This document shows positions 48,694-57,986 of a stretch of DNA of 64,000 nt, piece after piece. Position 1 is the first letter of the stretch, and each line of letters starts with the position of its first letter. The notes below the pieces were generated by a model that was given only the letters and a program-made list of their open reading frames with translations, had not been told where the DNA came from and made no database searches. Origin of the DNA: Microbacterium sp. AK009 (GTDB taxonomy: Bacteria > Actinomycetota > Actinomycetes > Actinomycetales > Microbacteriaceae); the NCBI RefSeq assembly GCF_013410955.1, contig NZ_JACCCG010000001.1, positions 124,001-188,000 on the forward strand, read 5' to 3'. Position numbers and translations under genes: made by a program.

Positions 48694-49028
48694 TGGCCAC
48701 CGCCAAGAAGGCCGACGCCGCCACGGAGCAGGTCAAGGGCCACGAGAGCGCCGAGCACGATGTGCGCGACGCCGATGCCCGCGGGTACCGCAAGGCCCGC
48801 CGCGGCTACGTCGTCAGCGACAAGATGGACAAGACCATCGTCGTCGAGGTCGAGGACCGCGTGAAGCACCCGCTGTACGGCAAGGTCATCCGCCGCACGT
48901 CCAAGGTGAAGGCGCACGATGAGGGCAACACCGCCGGCATCGGTGACCTGGTCGTCATCAACGAGACCCGCCCGCTGAGCGCGACCAAGCGCTGGCGTCT
49001 GGTCGAGATCGTGGAGAAGGCCAAGTGA
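48693..49028 (+). CDS. rpsQ: Ribosomal protein S17 with N-terminal extension
   Basis: An 111-residue S17. The ATG at 48693 shares its A with the rpmC stop; a GTG three bases earlier is also possible. The first 35 residues ([20 protein letters not shown]...) are extra relative to the E. coli protein of 84. The core reads [21 protein letters not shown] and [20 protein letters not shown]. Confidence 0.97.
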   Translation: MATAKKADAATEQVKGHESAEHDVRDADARGYRKARRGYVVSDKMDKTIVVEVEDRVKHPLYGKVIRRTSKVKAHDEGNTAGIGDLVVINETRPLSATKRWRLVEIVEKAK

Positions 49029-49393
49029 TCCAGAACGAATCCCGGCTCAAGGTCGCCGACAACACCGGCGCCAAGGAGCTGCTCACCATCCGCGTGCTCG
49101 GCGGCTCCAACCGCCGGTACGCCGGCGTGGGCGACGTCATCGTCGCCACCGTCAAGGACGCCATCCCCGGCGGCAACGTCAAGAAGGGTGACGTCGTCAA
49201 GGCGGTCGTCGTCCGGACGGTCAAGCAGACCCGACGTGCCGACGGCTCATACATCAAGTTCGACGAGAACGCCGCTGTCATCCTGAAGAGCGACGGGGAG
49301 CCCCGCGGCACCCGTATCTTCGGGCCGGTCGGCCGTGAGCTGCGCGACAAGCGGTTCATGAAGATCGTCTCGCTCGCCCCGGAGGTCATCTGA
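49025..49393 (+). CDS. rplN: Ribosomal protein L14
   Basis: A 122-residue L14 at the subunit interface. The start is GTG overlapping the rpsQ stop (GTGA) and gives [20 protein letters not shown], the standard beginning. [21 protein letters not shown] is the conserved C-terminal stretch. Full length. Confidence 0.99.
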   Translation: MIQNESRLKVADNTGAKELLTIRVLGGSNRRYAGVGDVIVATVKDAIPGGNVKKGDVVKAVVVRTVKQTRRADGSYIKFDENAAVILKSDGEPRGTRIFGPVGRELRDKRFMKIVSLAPEVI

Positions 49394-49395
49394 TC

Positions 49396-49755
49396 ATGGC
49401 GAAGATCAAGAAGGGCGACCTGGTTCAGGTCATCTCGGGCGCCAAGCCCGAGCGCGGCGGAGACCGCGGTAAGCAGGGCAAGGTCCTCGAGGTCCTTCCC
49501 GAGCAGAACCGCGTGATCGTCGAAGGCGTGAACTTCGTCACCAAGCACAACCGCGTGGGCCAGTCCCAGCGCGGCACCAAGACGGGCGGCATCGAGACGA
49601 TGGAAGCCCCGATCCACATCTCCAACGTCTCCCTGGTCGACCCCCAGACGAAGAAGCCGACCCGCGTCGGTCACCGCGTCGAGGAGCAGGTCAAGGACGG
49701 CGTGAAGCGCACCGTGCGCGTCCGCTACGCGAAGAAGTCAGGCAAGGACCTCTGA
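49396..49755 (+). CDS. rplX: Ribosomal protein L24
   Basis: A 119-residue L24 with its KOW motif near the start ([12 protein letters not shown], then [22 protein letters not shown]). It starts two bases after the rplN stop. Length is normal for actinobacteria. Confidence 0.98.
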   Translation: MAKIKKGDLVQVISGAKPERGGDRGKQGKVLEVLPEQNRVIVEGVNFVTKHNRVGQSQRGTKTGGIETMEAPIHISNVSLVDPQTKKPTRVGHRVEEQVKDGVKRTVRVRYAKKSGKDL

Positions 49756-49757
49756 AT

Positions 49758-50348
49758 ATGAGCAGCGCAACTGCCGTCGAGGCTGGCAAAATCCAGCCCC
49801 GCCTGAAGCAGAAGTACAAGTCCGAGATCCAGAAGAAGCTGCAGGACGAGTTCGGCTACGCCAACGTCATGCAGATTCCGGGCCTCGTGAAGGTCGTGGT
49901 CAACACCGGTGTCGGCGAGGCAGCTCGCGACAGCAAGGTGATCGATGGTGCGGTCGACGACCTCACCAAGATCACCGGCCAGAAGCCGGTCGTGACCAAG
50001 GCCCGCAAGTCCATCGCGCAGTTCAAGCTGCGTGAGGGCCAGGCCATCGGCGCGCACGTCACCCTCCGGGGCGACCGCGCGTGGGAGTTCCTGGACCGCC
50101 TGATCAACCTGGCTCTGCCCCGCATCCGCGACTTCCGCGGCCTGTCGGGCAAGCAGTTCGACGGCAACGGCAATTACACCTTCGGCCTGCAGGAGCAGTC
50201 GGTCTTCCACGAGATCAACCAGGACAAGATCGACCGCGTCCGCGGGTTCGACATCACGATCGTGACGTCGGCGAAGACGGATGACGAGGGCCGCGCGCTC
50301 CTGCGCCACCTCGGCTTCCCCTTCCGCGCCGAGGGCGCACAGCAGTAA
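49758..50348 (+). CDS. rplE: Ribosomal protein L5
   Basis: A 196-residue L5, which binds 5S r[44 protein letters not shown] and the C-terminal [20 protein letters not shown] are clear. In many bacteria rpsN or rpsZ (S14) follows; here a 69-bp gap with only an 18-codon frame leads to rpsH. Confidence 0.99.
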   Translation: MSSATAVEAGKIQPRLKQKYKSEIQKKLQDEFGYANVMQIPGLVKVVVNTGVGEAARDSKVIDGAVDDLTKITGQKPVVTKARKSIAQFKLREGQAIGAHVTLRGDRAWEFLDRLINLALPRIRDFRGLSGKQFDGNGNYTFGLQEQSVFHEINQDKIDRVRGFDITIVTSAKTDDEGRALLRHLGFPFRAEGAQQ

Positions 50349-50417
50349 CACCTGACCATGGAAGGTCGTCAGTCGTGTAACGGCTGCCGATACCTCATGA
50401 ACGAAAGAAGCTAAGAA

Positions 50418-50816
50418 ATGACGATGACAGACCCGGTCGCTGACATGCTGACCCGTCTGCGCAACGCGAACTCGGCGCACCACGACTCCGTGTCGCTGCC
50501 GAGCTCGAAGCTCAAGACCCACATCGCCGACATCCTCAAGCAGGAGGGCTACATCTCCGACTGGGCCGTCGAGGACGCCCGTGTCGGCCAGACGCTGACC
50601 CTCACCCTGAAGTACGGCCCGAACCGCGAGCGGTCCATCGCCGGCATCAAGCGCGTGTCCAAGCCCGGCCTGCGCGTGTACGCCAAGTCCACCGAGATCC
50701 CCACGGTCCTCGGCGGCCTCGGCGTTGCCATCCTGTCCACCTCCTCCGGTCTTCTCACCGACCGTCAGGCCGAGCAGAAGGGCGTGGGTGGGGAAGTCCT
50801 CGCCTACGTGTGGTGA
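50418..50816 (+). CDS. rpsH: Ribosomal protein S8
   Basis: A 132-residue S8, a 16S rRNA binder and in E. coli the regulator of the spc operon. [20 protein letters not shown] opens it and the end GEVLAYVW is typical. The ATG at 50418 and a second at 50424 are both possible starts; only weak ribosome-site similarity precedes them. Confidence 0.98.
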   Translation: MTMTDPVADMLTRLRNANSAHHDSVSLPSSKLKTHIADILKQEGYISDWAVEDARVGQTLTLTLKYGPNRERSIAGIKRVSKPGLRVYAKSTEIPTVLGGLGVAILSTSSGLLTDRQAEQKGVGGEVLAYVW

Positions 50817-50822
50817 TCTGAC

Positions 50823-51359
50823 ATGTCGCGTATCGGACGTCTCCCGATCGACATCCCCTCCGGCGTCACCATCGAGGTGACCGGGCAGGATGTCGCGGTC
50901 AAGGGCCCCAAGGGCGAGCTCGCGCTCACCGTGGCCCGTCCCATCGAAGTCAAGGTCGAGGACAACCAGGTGATCGTCACCCGTCCCGACGACGAGCGCG
51001 AGTCACGGTCGCTTCACGGCCTGACCCGCACGCTCATCAACAACAACATCATCGGCGTCACCCAGGGCTACACCAAGGGCCTCGAGGTCGTCGGCACCGG
51101 TTACCGCGTCGCGCAGAAGGGCAGCTCCATCGAGTTCGCCCTCGGCTTCTCGCACCCGGTTCTCGTCGAGCCCCCCGCGGGCATCACGCTGACGGTCGAA
51201 GGCAACAACAAGGTCACCGTCAGCGGCATCGACAAGCAGGCCGTCGGCGAGGTGGCTGCGAACATCCGCAAGATCCGCAAGCCCGAGCCGTACAAGGGCA
51301 AGGGTGTGCGCTACGCCGGCGAGGTCGTCCGGCGCAAGGCCGGAAAGGCTGGTAAGTAA
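50823..51359 (+). CDS. rplF: Ribosomal protein L6
   Basis: A 178-residue L6. [18 protein letters not shown] begins the first half and the conserved motif [21 protein letters not shown] ends the second. Normal length, ATG six bases after rpsH. Two bases separate it from rplR. Confidence 0.99.
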   Translation: MSRIGRLPIDIPSGVTIEVTGQDVAVKGPKGELALTVARPIEVKVEDNQVIVTRPDDERESRSLHGLTRTLINNNIIGVTQGYTKGLEVVGTGYRVAQKGSSIEFALGFSHPVLVEPPAGITLTVEGNNKVTVSGIDKQAVGEVAANIRKIRKPEPYKGKGVRYAGEVVRRKAGKAGK

Positions 51360-51361
51360 CC

Positions 51362-51721
51362 ATGGCTGTGAAGACGAAGTCCGACGCGCGTTCGCGCCGT
51401 CACGCCCGCCTTCGCAAGAAGGTCGTCGGCACCTCCGAGCGTCCCCGCCTGGTCGTCACCCGTTCGGCACGCCACGTGTTCGTCCAGGTCGTCGACGACA
51501 GCAAGGGCCACACCGTGGCATCCGCATCGACGCTCGAAACCGACCTGCGCGGGTTCGACGGCGACAAGACCGCCAAGGCCCGCAAGGTCGGCGAGCTGGT
51601 CGCTGAGCGCGCGAAGTCCGCCGGCGTCTCCGACGTGGTGTTCGACCGCGGCGGCAACCGATACGCAGGTCGTGTCGCGGCCATCGCCGACGGCGCCCGC
51701 GAAGGGGGGCTCAACCTGTGA
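51362..51721 (+). CDS. rplR: Ribosomal protein L18
   Basis: A 119-residue L18, which carries 5S rRNA with L5. [21 protein letters not shown] near the start and [24 protein letters not shown] at the end are conserved. Stop overlaps the rpsE GTG by four bases. Confidence 0.98.
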   Translation: MAVKTKSDARSRRHARLRKKVVGTSERPRLVVTRSARHVFVQVVDDSKGHTVASASTLETDLRGFDGDKTAKARKVGELVAERAKSAGVSDVVFDRGGNRYAGRVAAIADGAREGGLNL

Positions 51722-52404
51722 GTGACAACAAGGAGAACAACGTGACCGCAGAGGCCGCTGCCGAGGCTCCGGCCGAGGCCGCCACCGCTCCCGCCGAGCG
51801 TGAGCGCGAGCCGCGCCGCGGTGGACGTGAGCGCAACCCCAACCGCGACCGTGGGTCGCGCGACCGCAGCGAGAGCCAGTTCCTCGAGCGCGTCGTGACG
51901 ATCAACCGCGTGTCGAAGGTCGTCAAGGGTGGACGCCGGTTCAGCTTCACCGCGCTCGTCGTCGTCGGCGACGGCAACGGGCTCGTGGGTGTCGGCTACG
52001 GCAAGGCCCGTGAGGTGCCCCTGGCGATCTCGAAGGGCGTCGAAGAGGCCAAGCGGAACTTCTTCCGTGTGCCCCGCGTCGCCTCGACCATCCCGCACCC
52101 CGTCCAGGGTGAGGCTGCCGCCGGTGTGGTGCTCCTGCGCCCCGCCGCCGCGGGTACCGGTGTGATCGCGGGCGGTCCGGTGCGTGCCGTCCTCGAGTGC
52201 GCGGGCATCCACGACGTGCTGTCGAAGTCGCTCGGTTCGTCGAACACGATCAACATCGTCCACGCGACCGTCGAGGCGCTGAAGCAGCTGGAGGAGCCCC
52301 GCCACGTCGCCGCGCGCCGTGGTCTGGACTTCGACCAGGTCGCTCCCGCCCGTCTGGTCCGCGCCGAGGCCGAGGCCGCGGCTGCAGCGAAGGTAGGTGC
52401 CTGA
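51718..52404 (+). CDS. rpsE: Ribosomal protein S5 with N-terminal extension
   Basis: A 228-residue S5; E. coli has 167. The first 55 or so residues are Ala/Glu then Arg/Asn-rich ([20 protein letters not shown]) and disordered. The core is [20 protein letters not shown] with the usual [16 protein letters not shown] loop. It starts with GTG at 51718 in overlap with rplR. A later start would remove the tail, but I see no better ribosome site. Confidence 0.96.
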   Translation: MSDNKENNVTAEAAAEAPAEAATAPAEREREPRRGGRERNPNRDRGSRDRSESQFLERVVTINRVSKVVKGGRRFSFTALVVVGDGNGLVGVGYGKAREVPLAISKGVEEAKRNFFRVPRVASTIPHPVQGEAAAGVVLLRPAAAGTGVIAGGPVRAVLECAGIHDVLSKSLGSSNTINIVHATVEALKQLEEPRHVAARRGLDFDQVAPARLVRAEAEAAAAAKVGA

Positions 52405-52589
52405 TGGCTGCGCGTCTGAAGGTGACGCAGATCAAGTCCAAGGTGAGCGAGAAGCAGAATCAGCGCGACACCCTCCGGAGCCTGGGTCTCAAGCGGATCG
52501 GCGACACCGTCGTCCGTCCCGACGACGCCCAGACCCGCGGGTACGTGCGCACTGTCGCCCACCTCGTGAAGGTTGAGGAGATCGACTGA
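52404..52589 (+). CDS. rpmD: Ribosomal protein L30
   Basis: A 61-residue L30 starting with ATG at 52404, which overlaps the rpsE stop by one base (TGATG). The text [20 protein letters not shown] and [20 protein letters not shown] is standard. Its own stop overlaps the rplO ATG in the same way. The same frame is open upstream inside rpsE but that part is not coding. Confidence 0.97.
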   Translation: MAARLKVTQIKSKVSEKQNQRDTLRSLGLKRIGDTVVRPDDAQTRGYVRTVAHLVKVEEID

Positions 52590-53185
52590 TGGCGGAGAAG
52601 AAGGAAGAGACGGCCGAGGCCGTCGAGTCCGCGCCGAAGAAGACCGCGGCGCGCAAGGCTGCGCCGAAGAAGGACACCGCCGCGAAGAGCGCACCGAAGA
52701 AGGATGCCCCGGCTTCGCGCCCGGGCGTGCTCAAGGTGCACCACCTCCGCCCGGTCCCCGGTGCCCACACCGCCAAGACCCGCGTGGGTCGTGGTGAGGG
52801 TTCGAAGGGTAAGACGGCCGGTCGCGGTACCAAGGGAACCAAGGCCCGGTACCAGGTCAAGGCCGGCTTCGAGGGTGGGCAGATGCCCCTCCACATGCGT
52901 ACGCCGAAGCTGCGCGGGTTCAAGAACCCGTTCCGCGTCGAGTACCAGGTGGTCAACCTCGACAAGCTCGCCGAGCTCTACCCGCAGGGCGGGGACGTGA
53001 CCATCGGCGACCTGGTCGCCAAGGGCGCGGTGCGCAAGAACGAGAAGGTCAAGGTGCTCGGCACCGGCGACATCTCGGTCGCGCTCAACGTCTCGGTCGA
53101 CAAGGTGTCGGGCTCCGCCGAGCAGAAGATCGTCGCCGCGGGCGGCTCGGTCTCCGCCGGCGAGTCGGCCGGCACCGCCCAGTAA
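52589..53185 (+). CDS. rplO: Ribosomal protein L15 with repeated Lys/Ala extension
   Basis: A 198-residue L15 against about 144-150 in most bacteria. The extra N-terminal 46 residues hold four APKK-type repeats ([21 protein letters not shown]). The core starts [22 protein letters not shown], with [21 protein letters not shown] further short Ala/Ser/Gly tail follows. It closes the ribosomal part of the spc cluster before the secY hairpin. Confidence 0.97.
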   Translation: MAEKKEETAEAVESAPKKTAARKAAPKKDTAAKSAPKKDAPASRPGVLKVHHLRPVPGAHTAKTRVGRGEGSKGKTAGRGTKGTKARYQVKAGFEGGQMPLHMRTPKLRGFKNPFRVEYQVVNLDKLAELYPQGGDVTIGDLVAKGAVRKNEKVKVLGTGDISVALNVSVDKVSGSAEQKIVAAGGSVSAGESAGTAQ

Positions 53186-53192
53186 GGCCTGC

Positions 53193-53224
53193 AGGAGGGG
53201 TCGGAGTTCGCTCCGGCCCCTCCT
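53193..53224 (+). terminator. Hairpin with TTCG tetraloop between rplO and secY
   Basis: A 14-bp stem (53193-53206 with 53211-53224, all paired if one G-U is allowed) closes a TTCG loop, a very stable form. No T-run follows. It is suited to partial termination or mRNA processing that sets SecY below the ribosomal proteins. Confidence 0.7.
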
Positions 53225-53229
53225 CGCGT

Positions 53230-53235
53230 TACCCT
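53230..53235 (+). promoter_or_regulatory. Possible -10 of a secY promoter
   Basis: TACCCT fits TANNNT just after the hairpin, 52 bases before the secY TTG. No good -35. It would give secY-adk-map their own transcript. Confidence 0.35.
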
Positions 53236-53286
53236 GGGAGTCGGCGTGCCCGCGTGGCCGTCGGCATCCCCAATGGAGGCAGCCTC

Positions 53287-54609
53287 TTGTTCAGCGCCAT
53301 CGCGCGTGTCTTCCGCACTCCGGATCTGCGGCGGAAGATCGCTTTCACCCTGGCCATCATCGCCCTGTACCGACTCGGTGCGCACGTGCCGGCCCCGTTC
53401 GTGGACTTCCCGAACGTCCAGTCCTGCCTGCGCGACAGCGCGGGCACCGAGGGCCTGCTGTCGCTGGTGAACCTGTTCTCGGGCGGTGCGCTGCTGCAGC
53501 TGTCCATCTTCGCGCTCGGCGTGATGCCGTACATCACGGCGACGATCATCGTGCAGCTGCTGCGCGTGGTCATCCCGCACTTCGAGGCGCTGTACAAGGA
53601 GGGCCAGGCCGGGCAGGCCAAGCTCACCCAGTACACCCGCTACCTCACCATCGCGCTGGCGCTGCTGCAGTCCACCACCCTGGTGACCGTGGCCCGCAGC
53701 GGTCAGCTGTTCGGCACCACCGGCATCCCCGAGTGCGAGCAGCTGCTCACCAACGACGTGTGGTGGGCGCAGCTGCTGATGATCATCACGATGACCGCCG
53801 GCACCGGCCTCATCATGTGGTTCGCCGAGCTCGTCACCGAGCGCGGTATCGGCAACGGCATGTCGCTGCTGATCTTCACCTCGATCGCGGCGGCGTTCCC
53901 CGCCTCGATGTGGGCCATCGCGCAGTCGCGCGGCTTCGAGGTCTTCCTCCTCGTCCTCGCCGTCGGCATCGTCGTGGTGGCGCTCGTCGTCTTCGTCGAG
54001 CAGTCGCAGCGGCGGATCCCCGTGCAGTACGCCAAGCGGATGGTCGGCCGGCGCACCTACGGCGGCACCAACACCTACATCCCGATCAAGGTCAACATGG
54101 CCGGCGTGGTGCCGGTGATCTTCGCCTCGTCGCTGCTGTACATCCCCGCGCTCATCGCGCAGTTCAACCAGCCGCAGCCGGGCCAGGAGGTTCCGGGCTG
54201 GGTGGCGTGGATCCAGCAGTACCTCGTCTCGGGCGATCACCCGCTGTACATGGCGCTGTACTTCCTGCTGATCGTCGGCTTCACCTACTTCTACGTCGCG
54301 ATCACCTTCAACCCGGTCGACGTCGCCGACAACATGAAGAAGTACGGCGGCTTCATCCCGGGCATCCGTGCCGGACGCCCGACAGCGGAGTACCTCGACT
54401 ACGTGCTGACCCGCATCACCCTGCCGGGCTCGATCTACCTGGGCCTGGTCGCCCTGCTGCCGCTGTTCGCGCTGGCGCTGGTGGGGGCCAACCAGAACTT
54501 CCCGTTCGGCGGCGCCTCGATCCTCATCATCGTCGGTGTGGGTCTCGAGACCGTCAAGCAGATCGACGCGCAGCTGCAGCAGCGTCACTACGAAGGGCTT
54601 CTGCGCTGA
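53287..54609 (+). CDS. secY: Protein translocase subunit SecY
   Basis: A 440-residue channel subunit of the Sec translocon with ten membrane helices. The TTG at 53287 follows GGAGG (53273-53277) and gives the family start (FSAIARVFRTPDLRRKIAFT); a GTG at 53254 would place 11 extra residues upstream over the ribosome site. Marks: LFSGGALLQLSIFALGVMPYITA, and the cytosolic loop text QSQRRIPVQYAKRMVG. Its stop overlaps the adk ATG by one base. Confidence 0.98.
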   Translation: MFSAIARVFRTPDLRRKIAFTLAIIALYRLGAHVPAPFVDFPNVQSCLRDSAGTEGLLSLVNLFSGGALLQLSIFALGVMPYITATIIVQLLRVVIPHFEALYKEGQAGQAKLTQYTRYLTIALALLQSTTLVTVARSGQLFGTTGIPECEQLLTNDVWWAQLLMIITMTAGTGLIMWFAELVTERGIGNGMSLLIFTSIAAAFPASMWAIAQSRGFEVFLLVLAVGIVVVALVVFVEQSQRRIPVQYAKRMVGRRTYGGTNTYIPIKVNMAGVVPVIFASSLLYIPALIAQFNQPQPGQEVPGWVAWIQQYLVSGDHPLYMALYFLLIVGFTYFYVAITFNPVDVADNMKKYGGFIPGIRAGRPTAEYLDYVLTRITLPGSIYLGLVALLPLFALALVGANQNFPFGGASILIIVGVGLETVKQIDAQLQQRHYEGLLR

Positions 54610-55202
54610 TGGCTCGCCTCCTCATCGTCGGTCCGCAGGGTTCGGGCAAGGGCACCCAGGGTGTCCGCATCGCCGAGGCGCTCGGCGTTCCGGTCGTCTC
54701 GACCGGCGACGTCTTCCGCGCGAACGTCGCGGGCGGCACCGAGCTGGGCGTGCAGGTCAAGGAGATCATCGACGCCGGTCAGCTCGTCCCCGATGAGCTG
54801 ACGAGCGCGGTCGTGCGTGATCGGCTGTCGAAGGAGGACGCCGCGGACGGCTTCCTCCTCGACGGTTACCCGCGGAACCTCCCGCAGGTCATGCACCTCG
54901 ACGAGTTCCTGGGTGGCCGCGACGAGGAGCTCGACGCGGTGATCGTCCTCGAGGTGCCCCGCGAGGAGTCGATCGCGCGGCTGAGCAAGCGTGCGCTCGA
55001 GCAGGGCCGCGCCGATGACACCGAGGCCGTCATCGCACAGCGCCTGGCGATCTACGAGAACGAGACCGCGCCGATCATCGGCATCTACGCCACGCGCGGC
55101 ATCGTCGACGAGATCGACGGCACCGGCACGGTCGACGAGATCACCGATCGCATCCTCGCCGCGCTCCGGGCCCGGGGGCTCGGGAGCTCCGCGGCCGCGT
55201 GA
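54609..55202 (+). CDS. adk: Adenylate kinase
   Basis: A 197-residue enzyme that interconverts ATP + AMP and two ADP in the cytoplasm. The P-loop is GPQGSGKGTQ, the AMP-site text STGDVFRANVAGGTELG and the LDGYPRN motif are intact. It lacks the long zinc-type LID insert and so is the short form usual in actinobacteria. ATG overlaps the secY stop; the stop overlaps the map GTG by four bases. Confidence 0.98.
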   Translation: MARLLIVGPQGSGKGTQGVRIAEALGVPVVSTGDVFRANVAGGTELGVQVKEIIDAGQLVPDELTSAVVRDRLSKEDAADGFLLDGYPRNLPQVMHLDEFLGGRDEELDAVIVLEVPREESIARLSKRALEQGRADDTEAVIAQRLAIYENETAPIIGIYATRGIVDEIDGTGTVDEITDRILAALRARGLGSSAAA

Positions 55203-56044
55203 GCCCGAACGTGGGACTGCGCCGCTCGATCTACAAGACCCCCGCTCAGCTGCGGGCGATGGTCGAACCCGGCCTCATCACCGCGGACGCCCTTGCCGCG
55301 GTGAAGGCCTTGATCGCACCCGGTGTCACCACGCTCGAGCTGGATGCCGCGGCATCCGATCTGATCGTCTCGCGCGGGGCGAAATCGAACTTCCAGATGG
55401 TGCGCGGGTACCGGCACACCGTCTGCGCATCGGTGAACGAGCAGGTCGTGCACGGGATTCCCGGTGACCGCCCGCTCGAACCCGGCGACATCCTCTCGAT
55501 CGACTGCGGGGCGGAGTACAAGGGCTGGAACGGCGACTCGGCGTTCACCGTCGTTCTGCCCGACCCCTCGCGCCCCGAGCTCGTCGCCGAGCGCCAGCAG
55601 CTGTCGCGGGTCACCGAGGGGTCGCTGTGGGCCGGCATCGCGGCTCTCGCGTCGGCGCGTCACATCGCCGATGTCGGCGCGGCGATCGAGGACTACATCC
55701 GCGCGCACGGCGAGGATTACGGGATCCTCCGCGAGTACGTCGGTCACGGCATCGGGCGGAAGATGCACGAGTCGCCGTCGGTGTTCAACTACCGCGTCGA
55801 CGACCCCGGCCCCGAGGTGCGGCCCGGCCTCGCCCTGGCGATCGAGCCGATGGTGGTCGCCGGGTCGGATGCGACGTTCGTCGAGGACGACGGCTGGACC
55901 GTCTCGACCGTCGACGGCTCGGCCGGTTCACACTGGGAACATAGCGTCGCGGTGCATGATGAGGGTGTGTGGGTGCTCACTGCGCCCGACGGCGGCGCAG
56001 CCGGGCTCGCGCCGTTCGGCGTCACCCCGGCACCCATCCGGTAG
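55199..56044 (+). CDS. map: Methionine aminopeptidase, type I
   Basis: A 281-residue enzyme that removes the first Met from new proteins. The five metal ligands can be read: Asp in LSIDCGA, Asp in WNGDSAF, His in YVGHGIG, Glu in AIEPMV and Glu in HWEHSVAV. GTG start overlaps adk (GTGA). The N-terminal extension is short, without SH3-type motif. Confidence 0.97.
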   Translation: MSPNVGLRRSIYKTPAQLRAMVEPGLITADALAAVKALIAPGVTTLELDAAASDLIVSRGAKSNFQMVRGYRHTVCASVNEQVVHGIPGDRPLEPGDILSIDCGAEYKGWNGDSAFTVVLPDPSRPELVAERQQLSRVTEGSLWAGIAALASARHIADVGAAIEDYIRAHGEDYGILREYVGHGIGRKMHESPSVFNYRVDDPGPEVRPGLALAIEPMVVAGSDATFVEDDGWTVSTVDGSAGSHWEHSVAVHDEGVWVLTAPDGGAAGLAPFGVTPAPIR

Positions 56045-56071
56045 CGCCGGGATTTCTCGAGGAGGACGCTC

Positions 56072-56752
56072 ATGGCGACGGCCACGCGCAAGGTGAACTG
56101 GTTCGCGATTCTGGTGAGCGTCGCCGTGGTGCTCGCGCTCGTCGTGACGGCGGCCGTCGTGGTCTGGTCGAACAATCAGTCGGATGACGCGGGGCCGGCG
56201 CCGCAGGCGGCGTCGATCAACGCCGAGACCGGCGCCATCGAGATCGGATCGGGGGAGCAGACCCTCGACACCTACATCGACTTCATGTGCCCGGTGTGCA
56301 ACCAGTTCGAGCAGGTGTACGGCGAGCCGATCCAGGAGCTCGTCGATGACGGGACAATCACCCTCAACATCCACCCGATCGCGATCCTCGACCGTCTCTC
56401 GCAGGGAACCGAGTACTCGACCCGTGCCGCCAACGCGATGTACTGCGTCGCCGAGACTGCGCCCGACTCCGCGGTGTCGTTCATGCAGACGCTGTACGCC
56501 AACCAGCCCGCCGAGGGATCGACGGGCCTCACCGACGAGCAGCTCATCGAGATCGCCGGTTCCGTCGGTGCCGAGGGCGTCGACGCGTGTGTGAGCGAGC
56601 AGCGTTACAGCGGCTTCGTCTCGTCGATGACGGAGAAGACGCCGCCGAATCCCGAGACCGGGCGAGTGGGAACGCCGACGGTCCTGCTGAACGGTGAGTT
56701 CCTGCAACTCACGGGCGATCCATCGGTCGACCTCGCACCGCTCTTCTCGTAG
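56072..56752 (+). CDS. Membrane-anchored thioredoxin-fold (DsbA-like) protein
   Basis: A 226-residue protein. The start ATG follows cgaggagg. A helix at about residues 11-32 anchors it and the rest faces outside. The redox motif is FMCPVCNQFE with C73 and C76; the cis-Pro loop is GTPTVLLNG. The pattern fits the DsbA-like thioredoxin_4 family, which makes or shuffles disulfides in exported proteins. Further cysteines are seen in MYCVAET and VDACVSE. It is downstream of map by 27 bases and probably cotranscribed. The four-cysteine proteins at 18259-19522 are the kind of substrate it could oxidise. Confidence 0.9.
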   Translation: MATATRKVNWFAILVSVAVVLALVVTAAVVVWSNNQSDDAGPAPQAASINAETGAIEIGSGEQTLDTYIDFMCPVCNQFEQVYGEPIQELVDDGTITLNIHPIAILDRLSQGTEYSTRAANAMYCVAETAPDSAVSFMQTLYANQPAEGSTGLTDEQLIEIAGSVGAEGVDACVSEQRYSGFVSSMTEKTPPNPETGRVGTPTVLLNGEFLQLTGDPSVDLAPLFS

Positions 56753-56858
56753 CGAGTCGCCCGTCGGGAGCGCACGTGACTGCGCGCCCGGTACCCCGCG
56801 CGCCCCCACCCGCCGAACCTGCGCGGCCCCGCGCAGCGCCCCGCGGCCCTTCTTCTTT

Positions 56859-56951
56859 CCTTCATCCGTCACAGATGTACGCCTGGGTCCCACCGTGCGT
56901 GCATATGCGACGAATGAACCTTCACGGGGCGGCGGAGGGGCGACGGGTGCG
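56859..56951. repeat. 93-bp palindromic repeat, copy A
   Basis: It starts ccttcatccgtcacagatg; arms 56861-56881 and 56898-56918 pair with four mismatches of 21. The right flank acggggcggcggag...gggcgacgggtgcg is shared with copy B. The two copies start 268 bp apart and have equal length. Confidence 0.85.
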
Positions 56952-57122
56952 CCCGCCCCCGTCCCCCGCCCGCTGCGCGCGCCCCGCCCGTTACCCGCGG
57001 CCCGTTGGGCGCGCCCGCCCGTTACGCGCGGCCCGCGCCCCGCGCCCCGCGCGCCGCGCCCCGCGCCGCGCCGCCCCGCCCCGCCCCCGCGCCGCGCCGC
57101 GCCGCGCCGCGCCGCGCCATCA
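56952..57122. repeat. C-rich low-complexity tract
   Basis: Almost only C and G on this strand, ending in a run of (gccgc)n-like units (cgccgcgccgcgccgcgcc near 57095-57119). No credible gene, although GC bias leaves several frames open. It separates the two 93-bp repeats. Confidence 0.7.
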
Positions 57123-57126
57123 CCTT

Positions 57127-57219
57127 CCTTCATCCGTCGCAGATGTACGCCGAAGGCGTGCAGCGCGTACATATGCGACGGATGAACGGCACGGGGCGGC
57201 GGAGAGGGCGACGGGTGCG
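57127..57219. repeat. 93-bp palindromic repeat, copy B
   Basis: Arms 57129-57149 and 57166-57186 are reverse complements with one mismatch of 21. The left arm differs from copy A by one base. The whole would form a strong hairpin in either strand. Confidence 0.88.
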
Positions 57220-57445
57220 CGGGGGCGAGGGCGGAGGCGGCGGGACGGGCGGGGCGGGCCGGGCGCGGCGGGCGCGGGGGCGAGGGCGGAGGCGGCGGGT
57301 CGGGCGCGGCGGGCCGGGCGCGGCGGGCCGGGGCGCGACGGGTGCGAGGGGGCGAGGGCGGAGGCGGCGGGTCGGGCGCGGCGGGCCGGGGGCTGAGGGT
57401 CGGGCGCGGCGGGCCGGGGGCGGCGGGCCGGGCGCCGCGCCGACG
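57220..57445. repeat. G-rich tandem-like repeats upstream of infA
   Basis: The plus strand is over 90 per cent G and C with G in large excess. The unit gggggcgagggcggaggcgg begins at 57221, 57276 and 57348, followed by many gggcgcggcgggcc copies. Many G-runs make quadruplex or slipped structures likely. The tract ends next to the infA -35. No gene is credible in it. Confidence 0.75.
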
Positions 57446-57447
57446 GT

Positions 57448-57476
57448 TTGCCGCGGCATCCGTTATCACCTATGCT
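57448..57476 (+). promoter_or_regulatory. Promoter of the infA operon
   Basis: TTGCCG (57448-57453) and TATGCT (57471-57476), spacer 17. The -10 equals that of rpoB. Start near 57483 leaves a leader of about 90 nt. Confidence 0.75.
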
Positions 57477-57572
57477 TGATCTTTGGTGCGTTGCGCCTTC
57501 ATTGGCGTGTCGCCGCACCACAATCCCATCCACCGCAGACCGGCCGGTCTGCATGCAAGCGATAGCGAGTTT

Positions 57573-57794
57573 ATGGCGAAGAAAGACGGTGTCATCGAGA
57601 TCGAGGGTGTCATCTCCGAGGCGCTGCCGAACGCGATGTTCCGCGTGGAGCTCACCAACGGTCACAAGGTGCTCGCCACGATCTCAGGCAAGATGCGGCA
57701 GAACTACATCCGCATCATCCCGGAGGACCGCGTGGTCGTGGAGCTCAGCCCCTACGACCTCACCCGCGGCCGGATCGTCTACCGCTACCGCTAG
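57573..57794 (+). CDS. infA: Translation initiation factor IF-1
   Basis: A 73-residue IF-1 with the OB-fold text [26 protein letters not shown] and [25 protein letters not shown] at 57573 has only weak ribosome-site similarity. It opens the operon infA-rpmJ-rpsM-rpsK-rpoA-rplQ after a low-complexity gap of 820 bp. Confidence 0.98.
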   Translation: MAKKDGVIEIEGVISEALPNAMFRVELTNGHKVLATISGKMRQNYIRIIPEDRVVVELSPYDLTRGRIVYRYR

Positions 57795-57869
57795 ACCGGT
57801 CGAGAAGTAACGCCCCACGCGGGGTCGGAAGAGTCCGCGTGCCCGGCGAAGACAGCGAACAGGAACATC

Positions 57870-57986
57870 ATGAAGGTCAACCCCTCGGTCAAGCCCATCT
57901 GCGATCACTGCAAGGTGATCCGTCGCCACGGCAACGTGATGGTGATCTGCAAGTCCAACCCGCGCCACAAGCAGCGCCAGGGTTGA
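57870..57986 (+). CDS. rpmJ: Ribosomal protein L36
   Basis: A 38-residue L36 of the zinc-binding type ([19 protein letters not shown], ending NPRHKQRQG): ligands C11, C14, C27 and H33. ATG follows aggaacatc. Its stop codon lies within the left arm of a 56-bp palindrome. Confidence 0.97.
   Translation: MKVNPSVKPICDHCKVIRRHGNVMVICKSNPRHKQRQG

Noticed and set aside
57221..57440. CRISPR-like array
   Set aside because: The G-rich units are irregularly spaced (55 and 72 bases) and the text between is also G-rich low complexity, not unique spacers; no cas genes.
56776..57565. Long open frames in the low-complexity gap
   Set aside because: Arg/Ala/Pro/Gly-only translations, open merely because stop codons are rare at this composition.
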